Counted from the first letter of the stretch, positions 27,754 to 38,250 are shown. The stretch: DNA of 56,022 bases from an uncultured Bacteroidota bacterium (GCA_947168315.1 CAMVLL010000006.1:1-56022); one strand, 5' to 3'. The notes: a model not told the origin generated them from the sequence alone. A program made the numbers and translations.

Positions 27754-28452
27754 ATGAAAATCGGCATTATTACAGCGATGAGTTCAGAAAGACGACAGAT
27801 AGAACGACTCCTTCCTGAACCAAAACAATACAAAATCGGCCCATTTGTCTTCACTACTGGTATGATTGGAGCGAATGAAATTATTCTGATGCAATGTGGT
27901 ATTGGGAAAGTCAATGCTGCCTCAGGAACCGTAGAGCTGATCCATCAGTTTGCTCCTGATTGCGTTATCAGTACCGGTGTGGCAGGAGGTATTGACAAGT
28001 CCCTTCACGTAATGGATGTGGTGGCCAGCAAACAAATCGTTCATCATGACGTATGGTGTGGTGAAGGCAATGAGATTGGACAAGTACAAGACTTGCCTAC
28101 GTTTTTCGAAGGTAATCCAACCTTGCTGAGTTGTGCGTTGAGCCTGTCAACAGAATCCACTATTGTTGCCGGTCTTATCTGCAGCGGCGACCAGTTTATT
28201 ACAGCAGGAGAGCAATTGAATAAGATTAAGGAGCAGTTCCCTGATGGATTAGCTGTGGATATGGAGTCAGCCTCAATAGCTCAGGTTTGTTATTTATATA
28301 AAGTCCCATTCATCAGTTTCCGTATCATCAGTGATACGCCTGGAGATGATAACAATTGGGAACAGTACACCAACTTCTGGGATACGATTGCCGATCATTC
28401 CTTTAAGGTTACCGAGGCATTCCTTTCCGCCATCCCTCATACGATAAAATAA
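27754..28452 (+). CDS. mtnN: 5'-methylthioadenosine/S-adenosylhomocysteine nucleosidase
   Basis: A 232-residue nucleoside-phosphorylase-fold enzyme that cleaves adenine from MTA and SAH in methionine and SAM recycling. The N-terminal MKIGIITAMSSER contains the catalytic Glu, STGVAGGID is the substrate loop, and VDMESASIAQVCY binds the ribose; SDTPGDD is also typical. Length is standard. It converges on rpsO across a shared terminator. Confidence 0.95.
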   Translation: MKIGIITAMSSERRQIERLLPEPKQYKIGPFVFTTGMIGANEIILMQCGIGKVNAASGTVELIHQFAPDCVISTGVAGGIDKSLHVMDVVASKQIVHHDVWCGEGNEIGQVQDLPTFFEGNPTLLSCALSLSTESTIVAGLICSGDQFITAGEQLNKIKEQFPDGLAVDMESASIAQVCYLYKVPFISFRIISDTPGDDNNWEQYTNFWDTIADHSFKVTEAFLSAIPHTIK

Positions 28453-28472
28453 GAAAGATTTTCCTAAATAAA

Positions 28473-28510
28473 AAAGAGTCCGGAACCTTTTGGTTTCGGA
28501 CTCTTTAATT
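28473..28510. terminator. Bidirectional terminator between mtnN and rpsO
   Basis: AAAGAGTCCGGAACC (28473-28487), loop TTTT, GGTTTCGGACTCTTT (28492-28506): a 15-bp stem with one G-T pair, with A/T tracts on both flanks. Confidence 0.88.
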
Positions 28511-28522
28511 CGTTGCAAGTGA

Positions 28523-28792
28523 TTACTTACGTAATCCTAACTTCTCGACAATAGCACGATAACGAGTAATATCGCGGCTCTTCAAATAGTTTAATAAAGC
28601 ACGGCGCTTACCAACTAATTGTGTCAAGGATCTTTCAGTACTATAATCTTTTCTGTGAACTTTTAAGTGTTCAGTCAGGTGAGAAATACGGTATGAAAAC
28701 AAAGCAATCTGAGCTTCAGCTGAGCCAGTATCAGTGTTAGACTTTCCGTACTTTTCAAAGATTTCTTGTTTCTTAGCTGCGTCTAAATACAT
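28523..28792 (-). CDS. rpsO: 30S ribosomal protein S15
   Basis: An 89-residue protein binding the central domain of 16S rRNA. The conserved TGSAEAQIALFSYRISHLTEHL and HRKDYSTERSLTQLVGKRR blocks are intact, and the C-terminus ends YRAIVEKLGLRK. It is transcribed from its own promoter. Confidence 0.98.
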   Translation of the reverse strand: MYLDAAKKQEIFEKYGKSNTDTGSAEAQIALFSYRISHLTEHLKVHRKDYSTERSLTQLVGKRRALLNYLKSRDITRYRAIVEKLGLRK

Positions 28793-28835
28793 AAACTTTA
28801 CTATTAAAATATATAAAAACTAAAATTTTGGACTG

Positions 28836-28843
28836 CAAATTTA
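28836..28843 (-). promoter_or_regulatory. -7 box TAAATTTG of rpsO
   Basis: Minus-strand TAAATTTG followed by C, 43 bp before the rpsO ATG; CTTG stands 19 bp upstream as a partial -33. Confidence 0.55.
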
Positions 28844-28939
28844 GGTATTATCTTTTAAACAACAAGCATTTTCAAGAAAATTTTCTTCGAAAAATACTAT
28901 TTCTGTCATAAAAGGAGGATGCTATATCATTATTTTTTA

Positions 28940-28947
28940 TAATTTTG
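28940..28947 (+). promoter_or_regulatory. -7 box TAATTTTG of cysS
   Basis: TAATTTTG lies 28 bp upstream of the cysS ATG, at the usual distance. Confidence 0.5.
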
Positions 28948-28975
28948 TCCGCAATCAATCAATTATCAATGTATT

Positions 28976-30457
28976 ATGGAAAATAAATTAGTCATATATA
29001 ATACGCTGAGTCGAAGAAAAGAACAGTTCGTTCCCCTTCATGCACCTCATGTAGGAATGTATGTCTGCGGACCGACTGTTTATGGTGATGCTCATTTGGG
29101 GCATGCCCGCCCAGCCATCACATTCGACGTGCTGTTCCGTTATCTCAAACATCTTGGATATAAAGTACGTTATGTCCGTAACATCACGGATGTAGGCCAT
29201 CTGGAGCACGATGCTGATGAAGGTGAGGATAAGATCGCAAAGAAAGCTCGACTGGAACAATTGGAGCCAATGGAAGTGGTGCAACATTATACGTTACGCT
29301 ACCACGATGCTATGAACGCATTGAACGTGCTTCCTCCTAGTATCGAGCCTCATGCCTCAGGACATATCATTGAACAAGAACAATTGGTACAACAGATCTT
29401 GGATCACGGATATGCTTATGTCAGTGATGGATCGGTCTATTTCGATGTTGAGAAATATAATAAAGATCATCATTATGGCGTTCTCTCCGGACGTAACCTC
29501 GAGGACGTACTAAATACCAGTCGCGAACTGGATGGACAGACTGAAAAGCGTAATCCTGTAGATTTCGCGCTTTGGAAGAAAGCTCAACCGGAACATATCA
29601 TGCGCTGGCCAAGTCCATGGAGCGATGGATTCCCCGGATGGCACTGTGAATGTACGGCAATGGGACGAAAATATTTAGGAAATCACTTCGATATACATGG
29701 AGGAGGAATGGACTTGATTTTCCCACACCACGAATGTGAGATCGCTCAAGCTGTTGCTTCACAAGGAGATGAGATGGTTCACTATTGGATGCACAATAAT
29801 ATGATTACCATCAATGGTCAGAAGATGGGAAAGAGCTATAATAACTTCATTAACCTGAGCGAATTCTTTACCGGCTCTCACCCACTCTTGACACAGCCTT
29901 ATTCACCGATGACCATTCGTTTCTTCATCTTACAGGCTCATTATCGTAGTACAGTCGACTTTGGCAACGAGGCTTTACAAGCAGCGGAAAAGGGACTTCA
30001 ACGTCTGACAGATGCAGTGAAGAACTTGAAGAGAATCACCCCTTCCAAGGCAACAAACGGAATCGACGTCAAAGATCTTCGACAGAAATGCTACGATGCT
30101 ATGAATGATGACTTGAACACGCCTATCGTAATCGCCCATCTGTTCGACGCAGCTCGCATGGTGAACCTATTGGTAGATAAGAAAGCAACAATCACAGCTG
30201 CCGACTTGGAAGAATTATCCTCAATCTTCCACCTATTCCTCTTCGATCTCTTGGGTATTAAGGAAGAGAGTGGTGAGAACAACAAAGCTCGTGAAGAAGC
30301 TTACGGGAAAGTTGTCGACATGGTTCTTGAACAACGTCAACAGGCCAAGGCCAATAAGGACTGGGCTACCAGCGATAAAATTCGAAACGAACTGACGGCT
30401 CTAGGATTTGAAGTCAAGGACACAAAGGACGGATTCACTTGGAACCTAAATAAATAA
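28976..30457 (+). CDS. cysS: Cysteinyl-tRNA synthetase
   Basis: A 493-residue class I synthetase charging tRNA-Cys. Zinc-binding Cys is in [10 protein letters not shown], the HIGH equivalent is AHLGHARP, the second zinc site is WHCECTAMG with HHECE, and the KMSKS equivalent is KMGKS. The C-terminal anticodon-binding domain carries [12 protein letters not shown]. Length is normal. A strong terminator follows. Confidence 0.97.
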   Translation: MENKLVIYNTLSRRKEQFVPLHAPHVGMYVCGPTVYGDAHLGHARPAITFDVLFRYLKHLGYKVRYVRNITDVGHLEHDADEGEDKIAKKARLEQLEPMEVVQHYTLRYHDAMNALNVLPPSIEPHASGHIIEQEQLVQQILDHGYAYVSDGSVYFDVEKYNKDHHYGVLSGRNLEDVLNTSRELDGQTEKRNPVDFALWKKAQPEHIMRWPSPWSDGFPGWHCECTAMGRKYLGNHFDIHGGGMDLIFPHHECEIAQAVASQGDEMVHYWMHNNMITINGQKMGKSYNNFINLSEFFTGSHPLLTQPYSPMTIRFFILQAHYRSTVDFGNEALQAAEKGLQRLTDAVKNLKRITPSKATNGIDVKDLRQKCYDAMNDDLNTPIVIAHLFDAARMVNLLVDKKATITAADLEELSSIFHLFLFDLLGIKEESGENNKAREEAYGKVVDMVLEQRQQAKANKDWATSDKIRNELTALGFEVKDTKDGFTWNLNK

Positions 30458-30475
30458 AGTAGATATTTATCATAG

Positions 30476-30515
30476 AAAATAGGCTTGCCAATTTGCAAGC
30501 CTATTTTATTTTTTC
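30476..30515 (+). terminator. Rho-independent terminator after cysS
   Basis: AAAATAGGCTTGC (30476-30488), loop CAATTT, GCAAGCCTATTTT (30495-30507), then T-rich sequence. Confidence 0.9.
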
Positions 30516-30563
30516 CCAGCGGATTGTCGTAGCAATACCAAACCGAGGAGTAGTGTCAGGGAG

Positions 30564-30651
30564 GTTCAAAAACTCGACGTTCCGATTTCAAAACTCGACA
30601 CTGATGGTGAAATACTCGACGATTGATAAGAATAACACGATGAGGGAAACA
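30564..30651. repeat. Intergenic element A: three 21-bp units plus conserved tail
   Basis: ACTCGAC occurs at 30572, 30593 and 30614, exactly 21 bp apart, each preceded by an A-rich CAAA-type tract. Fourteen bases after the start of the last core comes the tail AAGAATAACACGATGA (30628-30643). The same design with four degenerate units and a 15/16 identical tail recurs at 40,321-40,418. It lies between the cysS terminator and the 3' end of the S41 protease gene. Confidence 0.75.
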
Positions 30652-30681
30652 AAAAACCGTGTTTTTGTAAACCCGTTCGCC

Positions 30682-32295
30682 TTATCTATTCTTCTTTAAG
30701 AGCAACTTCTCAAAATCTTTCTCTTTCAGTAGCTCAAGGGCTTTTTGTACACTCTCGTTCGACTCGTTTATCACCTGATAGTATTCACTCATATCCCACA
30801 GATCACGAGCGATAAGTGCCTTCAACTGTAATTTCATGAGTGGAACAGACTTCTGATATTCAGCCTCATCCGCATACTCAATCTTTTCTTCCTTACCCAT
30901 AGCGACCAAACGTTGCATCATCTCATCCGAAATCGTAAACTTACGACTGAACTCATCAAAGTTCTTATACTTGTCGGTCCATTCCTTTCGATGGGAATCT
31001 ACCAGTTGGAAGTGGTACTTTAACAGAAGACCTTGGAGGCTCATCTGACGATGGTATTTCGTGTAAACAGTCGTATCTACAGGAACATAATAATCAGGCA
31101 TGATTCCTCCACCTCCATAGACTGGACGTTGCAGGCGTTGAGTCAAATACTTCAATGAGTCAGGGAAATGAATACTATCCGCACTCATCATTTCTCCACT
31201 GTTATACCGATTAATTAAGTCTTGATTGTAATCTTTAATGCCCTTTTCATAAGGTTTCTGAATGCAACGTCCTGATGGAGTATAATATCGAGCCACCGTC
31301 AAACGGATCATGGAGCCGTCAGGCAAGTCAATAGGACGCTGTACCAGTCCTTTACCAAAACTTCTTCTACCTACAACTACGGCTCTGTCCCAATCTTGCA
31401 CTGCACCTGTTACGATCTCGCTGGCCGAAGCAGAGTACTCATCGATCAAAACGATCAGTCGACCGGTCTTGAACTGTCCATTTCCTTTTGCCTGGAACTC
31501 GCTGCGTGGATTCCTTCGGCCCACCGTATAAACGATTAACTCTTTTTTATCGAGAAATTCATTGGCAATATCGATAGCTGCTTCCAGATAACCGCCTCCA
31601 TTTCCTTGCAAATCGAGGATCAAATCCTTCATTCCTTTCTTTTGCAGCGACTGCAAGGCTTCCATAAATTCTTTATGTGTGGTAGCACCAAAGCGGTTCA
31701 CCTTGATATACCCAACTCGCTTATCAATCAGATAAGAAGCATCGAGGCTAAACACAGGAATCTTATCTCGTTTGATGGTAAAATCCAATAAATCATTCAC
31801 TCCACGACGAAGGACCTTGACCTTCACCAACGTTCCCTTAGGACCGCGGAGCATACTCATAATCTTATCCGTCGAGAGTTTTACCCCGGCAATGATTGAA
31901 TCGCCCACTTGCACGATACGGTCGCCGGCAAGAATACCAACTTTCTCGGAAGGTCCTCCTGATACGGGCTGAATTACCAACAACGTGTCCTCGACCATGT
32001 TAAACTGAATGCCGATGCCATCAAACTTCCCTTGAAGAGGCTCAGTCAATTCTTTCACCTCCTTGGGCGTGGAATAAGTAGAATGAGGATCAAGTTGTTC
32101 CAACATTTTGATGATGGCACTCTCTACCATCTTTGCTTCATTCAAGGTGTCGACATACAAACTTGCGATAGCATACTCTGCCAACTGAAGTTTATTGGCA
32201 GGGTTATTCATAATTATGCGGCGTTGAGCGTCAACCGAATGAATACAAACGAACAAAGCCCAAAAGCATGTAAAAAGATATGTGGTGTATTTCAT
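30682..32295 (-). CDS. S41-family carboxy-terminal processing protease
   Basis: A 537-residue periplasmic protease. The signal peptide is [25 protein letters not shown] helical N-terminal domain precedes a PDZ domain (about 90-165) and the S41 catalytic domain with Ser290 in EYSASASEI and Lys315 in SFGKGLVQ, the 25-residue spacing expected for the Ser-Lys dyad. The family trims or degrades periplasmic proteins. Its ATG overlaps the coaD stop by 4 bp, making it the last gene of the acetyltransferase-parE-coaD-protease operon. Confidence 0.93.
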   Translation of the reverse strand: MKYTTYLFTCFWALFVCIHSVDAQRRIIMNNPANKLQLAEYAIASLYVDTLNEAKMVESAIIKMLEQLDPHSTYSTPKEVKELTEPLQGKFDGIGIQFNMVEDTLLVIQPVSGGPSEKVGILAGDRIVQVGDSIIAGVKLSTDKIMSMLRGPKGTLVKVKVLRRGVNDLLDFTIKRDKIPVFSLDASYLIDKRVGYIKVNRFGATTHKEFMEALQSLQKKGMKDLILDLQGNGGGYLEAAIDIANEFLDKKELIVYTVGRRNPRSEFQAKGNGQFKTGRLIVLIDEYSASASEIVTGAVQDWDRAVVVGRRSFGKGLVQRPIDLPDGSMIRLTVARYYTPSGRCIQKPYEKGIKDYNQDLINRYNSGEMMSADSIHFPDSLKYLTQRLQRPVYGGGGIMPDYYVPVDTTVYTKYHRQMSLQGLLLKYHFQLVDSHRKEWTDKYKNFDEFSRKFTISDEMMQRLVAMGKEEKIEYADEAEYQKSVPLMKLQLKALIARDLWDMSEYYQVINESNESVQKALELLKEKDFEKLLLKKNR

Positions 32296-32756
32296 TCTTT
32301 AATTAATTTCATTCCTTTAGGCAAGAACGCTGTAACATCCTTGCCAAATGACAACAGCTCACGAACCGTACTTGAACTGACACAAGCTAGTTCCGGTTCT
32401 GTCAATAATAAGATCGTCTCGATGCCAGACAACTTTTTATTCATCTCAGCCATCTCTTTCTCGTAGGTGAAATCAGCGGCCGAACGCACACCACGGATAA
32501 TGAATTGCGCTCCTTGTTCCTTAGCGAAGTCAACTGCCAAGTTATGGAAGGGTAATACCTTAATACGTGGCTCATCAACGTACAAGTCACGAATCATCTT
32601 CACCCGTTGTTCGTTGGAGAAAAGAGATTGCTTATGGACATTCCGTTCAACCACGGCTATCACAATCTCATCCATAAAGGTCAAAGCCCGTCTTACCACT
32701 GAGTCATGTCCGATGGTATACGGATCAAAAGTTCCGGTGAACAGTGCTTTTCTCAT
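32292..32756 (-). CDS. coaD: Phosphopantetheine adenylyltransferase
   Basis: A 154-residue nucleotidyltransferase forming dephospho-CoA, the fourth step of coenzyme A synthesis. [10 protein letters not shown] holds the T/HxGH motif and SSSTVREL the C-terminal nucleotide-binding motif; [13 protein letters not shown] binds phosphopantetheine. It overlaps parE upstream and the protease gene downstream by 4 bp each, so all three are translationally coupled. Confidence 0.96.
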   Translation of the reverse strand: MRKALFTGTFDPYTIGHDSVVRRALTFMDEIVIAVVERNVHKQSLFSNEQRVKMIRDLYVDEPRIKVLPFHNLAVDFAKEQGAQFIIRGVRSAADFTYEKEMAEMNKKLSGIETILLLTEPELACVSSSTVRELLSFGKDVTAFLPKGMKLIKE

Positions 32757-34729
32757 GCTTCCTCCAAGTCTTTTGCCAAGTCTTCTTCTACTACGAGGTT
32801 ATCAATGATAAATCCTTGACGTTCCATCGTGTTCTTTCCCATATAGAACTCCAGGAGTTCCTTCACCAAGTCGGTCTTACGCAATGTTACTTGCTCCAGA
32901 CGGATATCCTTTCCGATAAAATACTTGAATTCATCGGGTGAAATCTCACCTAATCCCTTAAATCGTGTAATCTCAGGGTCTGGTCCTAAGGCCATAATCG
33001 AATGTTGACGTTCTTCTTCTGTATAACAATAATGTGTGATGAAATCGCTCTTTTTCTCTTTCTTATCTGTACGTTCATCAGCCTCAGCTATCACCTTCTT
33101 GTTCTTGATCTTTGTCCGACGGTTACGGACACGGAACAATGGTGTCTGAAGGATATAGACATGTCCTTTCTTTATCAGATCAGGGAAGAACTGCAGGAAG
33201 AAAGTGATAATCAACAAGCGGATATGCATGCCATCGACATCGGCATCCGTTGCCACAATGACCTTGTTATATCGCAAGCCATCCAAACCATCTTCAATGT
33301 TCAATGCAGCTTGAAGCAGGTTGAATTCCTCGTTCTCGTACACCACCTTCTTTGTTAATCCGTATGAGTTCAGTGGCTTACCACGCAAACTGAATACTGC
33401 CTGCGTGTTTACATCACGACTCTTTGTGATGGAACCACTTGCAGAATCACCCTCGGTGATGAAGATACAACTCTCCTCTTGCATGTTACCCCGGGTATCG
33501 TTCAGGTGGAACCGACAGTCGCGTAGCTTACGGTTGTGCAAATTGGCTTTCTTTGCGCGCTCACGGGCCATCTTTGTCACACCGGCAATAGCCTTACGTT
33601 CTTTCTCAGAGTCAAGAATCTTCTGAAGCATCTCATTGGCTGTATCCGGATGCTTGTGCATATAGTTATCGACCTCTCGTTTTACGAAGTCACCGATAAA
33701 CTTATTGACAGATGGTCCTTCCGGTCCCATGCTTGTCGAACCCAGTTTAATCTTTGTCTGACTCTCAAACATCGGTTCTTCCACATTAATGGCAATGGCA
33801 GCGACCAATCCGTTTCGGATATCAGCCACCTCCATGTTCTTGTTGTAGAATTCCTTGATGGTGCGTGCCAAATGTTCCTTGAAAGCACTTTGGTGTGTAC
33901 CACCTTGGGTCGTATGCTGTCCGTTGACAAATGAGTAATACTCCTCACCATACTGTGAGGTATGAGTAAAGGCAATCTCAATGTCATCAGCTTTCAGATG
34001 GATAATCGGATAAAGACCAGTCTCCGTCATATTATCATTCAGCATATCCACCAATCCATTTCTGGACAAAATCTTTCTGCCGTTATAGATAAGCGACAAA
34101 CCGGTATTCAGATAAGTATAATTGCGGAGCATCGTCTCCACATATTCTGAATTGAATGAATAATCCTTGAACAGTGTATTATCCGGTTCGAAGAAAATAT
34201 ATGTTCCGTTTTCTGTTGTTGAGTCTTCGGTCTTATCAGATTGAAGAATACCTTTCTTGAAGCTGGCAGCCCGCATCTTCCCATCGCGATAGCTTATTAC
34301 CTCAAAGTGAGAGCTCAACGCATTGACGGCTTTCACGCCCACACCATTCAATCCGACACTTTTCTTAAATGCTTTGCTATCGTATTTCGCACCAGTGTTC
34401 AGGACACTGACAGCCTCAATCAGTTTACCTTGCGGAATGCCGCGTCCATAATCTCTGACCGACACGCGTAAGTTATCCTCGATGGTGATTTCTATCTTAT
34501 TGCCAAAATGCATTCTAAACTCGTCAATGCTATTATCTATGACCTCTTTCAACAAGACATAGATACCATCTTCTGGATGTGATCCATCACCCAATCGTCC
34601 AATATACATACCAGGACGAGTACGGACGTGTTCCATATCACTAAGATGCCGTATATTCTCGTCGGTATAGTTTACAACTGGGTTGACAAATAAATCTTTC
34701 TTTCCTTCTTCCATATCTTGATAAATCAC
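32753..34729 (-). CDS. parE: DNA topoisomerase IV subunit B
   Basis: A 658-residue type IIA topoisomerase ATPase subunit that decatenates daughter chromosomes. GHKL motifs are [17 protein letters not shown] and [14 protein letters not shown]. The transducer domain and the TOPRIM domain (EGDSASGS, then DADVDGMH) follow. The N-terminus [19 protein letters not shown] is ParE-like in this phylum rather than GyrB-like. parC is not in the window. It overlaps coaD by 4 bp. Confidence 0.93.
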   Translation of the reverse strand: MIYQDMEEGKKDLFVNPVVNYTDENIRHLSDMEHVRTRPGMYIGRLGDGSHPEDGIYVLLKEVIDNSIDEFRMHFGNKIEITIEDNLRVSVRDYGRGIPQGKLIEAVSVLNTGAKYDSKAFKKSVGLNGVGVKAVNALSSHFEVISYRDGKMRAASFKKGILQSDKTEDSTTENGTYIFFEPDNTLFKDYSFNSEYVETMLRNYTYLNTGLSLIYNGRKILSRNGLVDMLNDNMTETGLYPIIHLKADDIEIAFTHTSQYGEEYYSFVNGQHTTQGGTHQSAFKEHLARTIKEFYNKNMEVADIRNGLVAAIAINVEEPMFESQTKIKLGSTSMGPEGPSVNKFIGDFVKREVDNYMHKHPDTANEMLQKILDSEKERKAIAGVTKMARERAKKANLHNRKLRDCRFHLNDTRGNMQEESCIFITEGDSASGSITKSRDVNTQAVFSLRGKPLNSYGLTKKVVYENEEFNLLQAALNIEDGLDGLRYNKVIVATDADVDGMHIRLLIITFFLQFFPDLIKKGHVYILQTPLFRVRNRRTKIKNKKVIAEADERTDKKEKKSDFITHYCYTEEERQHSIMALGPDPEITRFKGLGEISPDEFKYFIGKDIRLEQVTLRKTDLVKELLEFYMGKNTMERQGFIIDNLVVEEDLAKDLEEA

Positions 34730-34732
34730 ATT

Positions 34733-35866
34733 TTAGATTTCTTTCTTATAAGCCCTACGGCGTTTGTGTTGTTTGTTTTCGAAATAGGTCCACTGTCCTT
34801 GTACCTTCGAATTCAGTTCCAGTTCCGGATTGCTCTCGGCATAGACAAATCCTAATTGCTGATAAACAGGAATCAGGTCATAGAACAGCAATGCGTTTAC
34901 GCCCTTGTTCTGGTACTCCGGTTTTACAGCCACCAAAAGCAGGTCTAATACTTTCGGACGTTTCAGGAAAAGAGCTTTCGCTAGATGGTACCATCCGAAG
35001 GGGTACATTTTACCTTTTGCCTTTTGCAGAGCTTCCGACAAGGAGGCCATCGAGATACCGACTGCTATCAGATTCTTTTGTTCATCCTCGACCAACGTAA
35101 CCATTCTCAGATCCAATATGCTCAGATAAGTGTTTACGTATTGATCAATCTGAGCCTGTGTCATCTTGGAATAGCCGTACAAAGGAGCATAAGCCTCATT
35201 GATCAGGTCAAATATCTTCTGACCATAGTTGTTTTCCTTTATTTCTTTCCGGCTCGTAAGCTTCTTTATCTTCAGATTATATCGTTTCATCAACATTTCG
35301 GAGATGCGACGATGTTTTTCAGGCATTTCTTTCGGGATAAAAATCTTATATTCCACCCAATCGGCATCTTTCTCGAAACCTAATCGTTCAATATGCTGTG
35401 GATAATAAGGATAGTTATAGATAGTAGCCATCGTGCTCAGTTCATCGAATCCTTCCACCAACATTCCTTCCGCATCCATATCGGTAAAGCCCAGCGGACC
35501 GACGATGGCGTTCATGCCTCGTTCCTTTCCCCACTTGATTACCGCGTTTATCAAAGCTTCAGAAACCTCCGGATCATCAATAAAGTCTATCCATCCAAAC
35601 CGAACCTCTTTCTTTTCCCACGTCTCGTTGGCACGTTTGTTGATGATAGCAGCCACACGCCCTACCAACTTGTCGTCCTTGTATGCAAGAAAATAATCGG
35701 CTTCGCAAAAGGCAAAGGCCGGATTCTTCGTAGGACTGAACGTGTCCAAGATATCTTCGTATAAATCGGGAACAGAATAAGGGTTTTCCTTATATAAATT
35801 GTAGTTAAAACGTATAAATTCCTTCAACTCCTTTCGGGAACTTACTTTCTTTATCGTCACAGCCAT
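34733..35866 (-). CDS. GNAT-like N-acetyltransferase, uncharacterised
   Basis: A 377-residue cytoplasmic protein common in Bacteroidetes. Two GNAT-like halves are suggested: ADYFLAYKDDKLVGRVAAIIN in the first, and LLLVAVKPEYQNKGVNALLF, a typical acetyl-CoA-binding beta4-alpha3 region, in the second. Substrate unknown. First gene of the operon that continues with parE 3 bp later. A TAAATTTA at 35889-35896 is a possible -7 variant. Confidence 0.8.
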   Translation of the reverse strand: MAVTIKKVSSRKELKEFIRFNYNLYKENPYSVPDLYEDILDTFSPTKNPAFAFCEADYFLAYKDDKLVGRVAAIINKRANETWEKKEVRFGWIDFIDDPEVSEALINAVIKWGKERGMNAIVGPLGFTDMDAEGMLVEGFDELSTMATIYNYPYYPQHIERLGFEKDADWVEYKIFIPKEMPEKHRRISEMLMKRYNLKIKKLTSRKEIKENNYGQKIFDLINEAYAPLYGYSKMTQAQIDQYVNTYLSILDLRMVTLVEDEQKNLIAVGISMASLSEALQKAKGKMYPFGWYHLAKALFLKRPKVLDLLLVAVKPEYQNKGVNALLFYDLIPVYQQLGFVYAESNPELELNSKVQGQWTYFENKQHKRRRAYKKEI

Positions 35867-35933
35867 GTTACAAACTCTATATTGGGGGTAAATTTAGTAG
35901 ATTTTTACCAATTATCCGTCACTTTTACACTTT

Positions 35934-36893
35934 TTATTGTTGTGAAATAAGGAATGCTGTATATAGTACATAGCAAAGCACCATAATTCCTCCTTCCCAT
36001 CGGGTAATAGTCCGCTTTTTGAAATACCATCCGGTGATCCAGAAGAGGATGGAAGCTCCTATCAACATAATCAGATCAATATTTGTAATGTTTCCCAACG
36101 GCAACGGAAGAATCGATGCACTACATCCTAATACAAGGAAAATGTTGAAGAGGTTACTTCCTATCACATTTCCAACAGCCATTCCAGGACTTTTCTTCAA
36201 AGCCGCAATGACCGATGTGGCTAATTCAGGCAACGACGTTCCTCCAGCAACCAATGTCAAACCGATAACAGCATCGCTCACGCCTAATGCTCGGGCAATG
36301 CCACTGGCACCCTCCACAAACAGGTTACCTCCAAAAACAAGTCCAGCCAATCCGAGAACGATAAACAGCAAAGACTTCCATATTGGCATCTCCACTACCT
36401 TTGCCTCATCTTCCTCACTGGCATTATTATGAGCAATAGCGAATGTATATCCCATGAATATGGCAAAAAAGCAGAGCAATACCAAGCCATCCGTGCGAGT
36501 GATCACATTCTCCGTTCCTCCATCTAACAATATATCGTTGGCAATGAAGAATAGAACAAGTGAGGAAAGTATCACCAATGGAATCTCCTTTGTCAGCGTA
36601 CCTTTTCCCACAACGATCGGACAAACCAAGGCTGTACATCCCACAATCATCAGAATATTGAAGAGGTTACTACCGACGACATTACCGATAGCCAATCCTG
36701 CGCTTCCATGAAGCGAAGAAGTGATGCTAACTACTAATTCAGGGGCTGAAGTTCCAAAGGCAACGATGGTTAAACCAATGACCAGATCGGATATATTGAA
36801 TCGTTTTGCAAGGGCAGAAGCACCATCCGTCAAAGCGTTTGCACCGTACAGGATGAGCACCAATCCACCTATCAACAACAAAATATGAATCAT
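35934..36893 (-). CDS. Calcium/sodium antiporter, YrbG-like CaCA family
   Basis: A 319-residue inner-membrane exchanger with about ten hydrophobic segments in two inverted alpha-repeats. The first repeat carries FGTSAPELVVSITS and GNVVGSNLFNIL; the second AGGTSLPELATSV and GNVIGSNLFNIF. These Ser/Glu/Asn residues bind Ca2+ and Na+. The longer ATG at 36923 overlaps the -7 box at 36921-36928, so ATG 36893 (MIHILLLIGG) is chosen. Divergent from the SpmAB-like gene. Confidence 0.93.
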   Translation of the reverse strand: MIHILLLIGGLVLILYGANALTDGASALAKRFNISDLVIGLTIVAFGTSAPELVVSITSSLHGSAGLAIGNVVGSNLFNILMIVGCTALVCPIVVGKGTLTKEIPLVILSSLVLFFIANDILLDGGTENVITRTDGLVLLCFFAIFMGYTFAIAHNNASEEDEAKVVEMPIWKSLLFIVLGLAGLVFGGNLFVEGASGIARALGVSDAVIGLTLVAGGTSLPELATSVIAALKKSPGMAVGNVIGSNLFNIFLVLGCSASILPLPLGNITNIDLIMLIGASILFWITGWYFKKRTITRWEGGIMVLCYVLYTAFLISQQ

Positions 36894-36920
36894 GAACAAT
36901 TGCTTTTTAATAATGACGTA

Positions 36921-36949
36921 CAAATTTAACGGATTTATTTGTACTTTTG
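36921..36949. promoter_or_regulatory. Divergent -7 boxes between the antiporter and SpmAB-like genes
   Basis: Minus-strand TAAATTTG (36921-36928) serves the antiporter; plus-strand TACTTTTG (36942-36949) serves the SpmAB-like gene 26 bp downstream. The two promoters nearly abut, so the genes may interfere with or co-regulate each other. Confidence 0.6.
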
Positions 36950-36975
36950 TCCATGATTCATGAAAAAACTCTCTT

Positions 36976-38208
36976 ATGGCACTGAATTATATTTGGATAT
37001 CTTTCTTCCTGATTGCATTTGTCATTGCATGTATCCGCCTGATTGTTTTCGGCGATACACAGGTCTTTCCCGAAATTATCAATTCCACCTTCAGTTCTTC
37101 CAAGACAGCCTTTGAAATCTCTTTGGGTTTGACTGGTGTGCTCTCCTTATGGCTGGGTATTATGAAGATTGGTGAGAAAGGTGGAATCATCAACTGGTTT
37201 GCCCGACTGCTCAGTCCGTTGTTTACGAAACTTTTCCCTGAGATTCCCAAAGGGCATCCGGTTACTGGCAGTATCTTCATGAATATTGCTGCCAACATGT
37301 TGGGCTTGGACAATGCCGCAACCCCACTCGGACTGAAAGCCATGGAAGGATTGCAGCAGTTGAATCCTAAAAAAGACACAGCCAGCAATGCCATGATCAT
37401 GTTCCTCGTGCTGAACACATCAGGATTGACCATCATTCCTATCAGCATCCTGGTATATCGTGCGCAGATGGGAGCAAGTCAGCCTACCGATATCTTTATC
37501 CCTATCTTATTGGCAACCTTTGTTTCCACCTTGGCAGGTATTATCGCCGTAAGTATTTACCAACGCATCAACCTATTGAATCGGACAGTCCTTGCTTTCT
37601 TGGGTGGTTTAAGTATCCTTGTCGCAGGAATCATCTATTTCTGTGCGAATCTGCCACAAGAGACCTTGAACACATACTCTACCACCGTTGCCAACATGAT
37701 TTTGTTCGTTATCATCATCGGATTTATCACGGCGGGTATCCGCAAGAAAGTGAACGTGTACGACTCGTTTATCGAGGGGGCGAAGGAAGGATTTCAAACA
37801 GCTGTCCGCATCATCCCTTATCTGATCGCGATTTTAGTGGGCATCGGCGTGTTCCGAGCATCGGGAGCAATGGATTACCTTATCGATGGCATCGCCAAAG
37901 GAGTGAACCTTTGTGGTCTGGACAGTGATTTTGTCGGAGCGTTGCCAACCGCATTGATGAAACCGTTAAGCGGTAGTGGTGCACGTGGCATGATGATTGA
38001 CGCCATGAACACCTACGGTGCCGACTCATTTGTTGGACGTCTTTCGTGTATTTTCCAAGGATCAACAGATACAACGTTCTATATCCTAGCCGTTTACTTC
38101 GGTAGTGTCAATATCGCAAAGACACGTCACGCCGTTGCATGCGGTTTGATAGCCGACTTTGCGGGAATCCTAGCCGCAATCTTCATCGGGTATTTGTTTT
38201 TTGGATAA
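36976..38208 (+). CDS. Fused SpmA/SpmB-like nucleoside-recognition (Gate) domain membrane protein
   Basis: A 410-residue polytopic inner-membrane protein. The N-terminal half (about 1-210) is SpmA-like, with GIMKIGEKGGI and NMLGLDNAATPLGLKAM. The C-terminal half (about 240-405) is SpmB-like, with IPYLIAILVGIGVFRASGAMD and LMKPLSGSGARGMM. In spore-formers these are separate proteins; in Bacteroidetes they are commonly fused and the transported molecule is unknown. It has no role in sporulation here. Confidence 0.88.
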   Translation: MALNYIWISFFLIAFVIACIRLIVFGDTQVFPEIINSTFSSSKTAFEISLGLTGVLSLWLGIMKIGEKGGIINWFARLLSPLFTKLFPEIPKGHPVTGSIFMNIAANMLGLDNAATPLGLKAMEGLQQLNPKKDTASNAMIMFLVLNTSGLTIIPISILVYRAQMGASQPTDIFIPILLATFVSTLAGIIAVSIYQRINLLNRTVLAFLGGLSILVAGIIYFCANLPQETLNTYSTTVANMILFVIIIGFITAGIRKKVNVYDSFIEGAKEGFQTAVRIIPYLIAILVGIGVFRASGAMDYLIDGIAKGVNLCGLDSDFVGALPTALMKPLSGSGARGMMIDAMNTYGADSFVGRLSCIFQGSTDTTFYILAVYFGSVNIAKTRHAVACGLIADFAGILAAIFIGYLFFG

Positions 38209-38223
38209 TAATACCTATATTTG
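38193..38223 (+). promoter_or_regulatory. Consensus Bacteroidetes promoter of the GH127 gene
   Basis: TTTG (38193-38196), 19-bp spacer, TATATTTG (38216-38223) followed by C. Start would be near 38230, about 20 nt before the ATG at 38251. Confidence 0.78.
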
Positions 38224-38250
38224 CGAGTAACAACTATAAACATATTTACC

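Noticed and set aside
30493-30699. 68-codon frame through repeat element A with NST heptads
   Set aside because: The heptads arise from the 21-bp period; the equivalent frame in element B has stops, so coding is not conserved.
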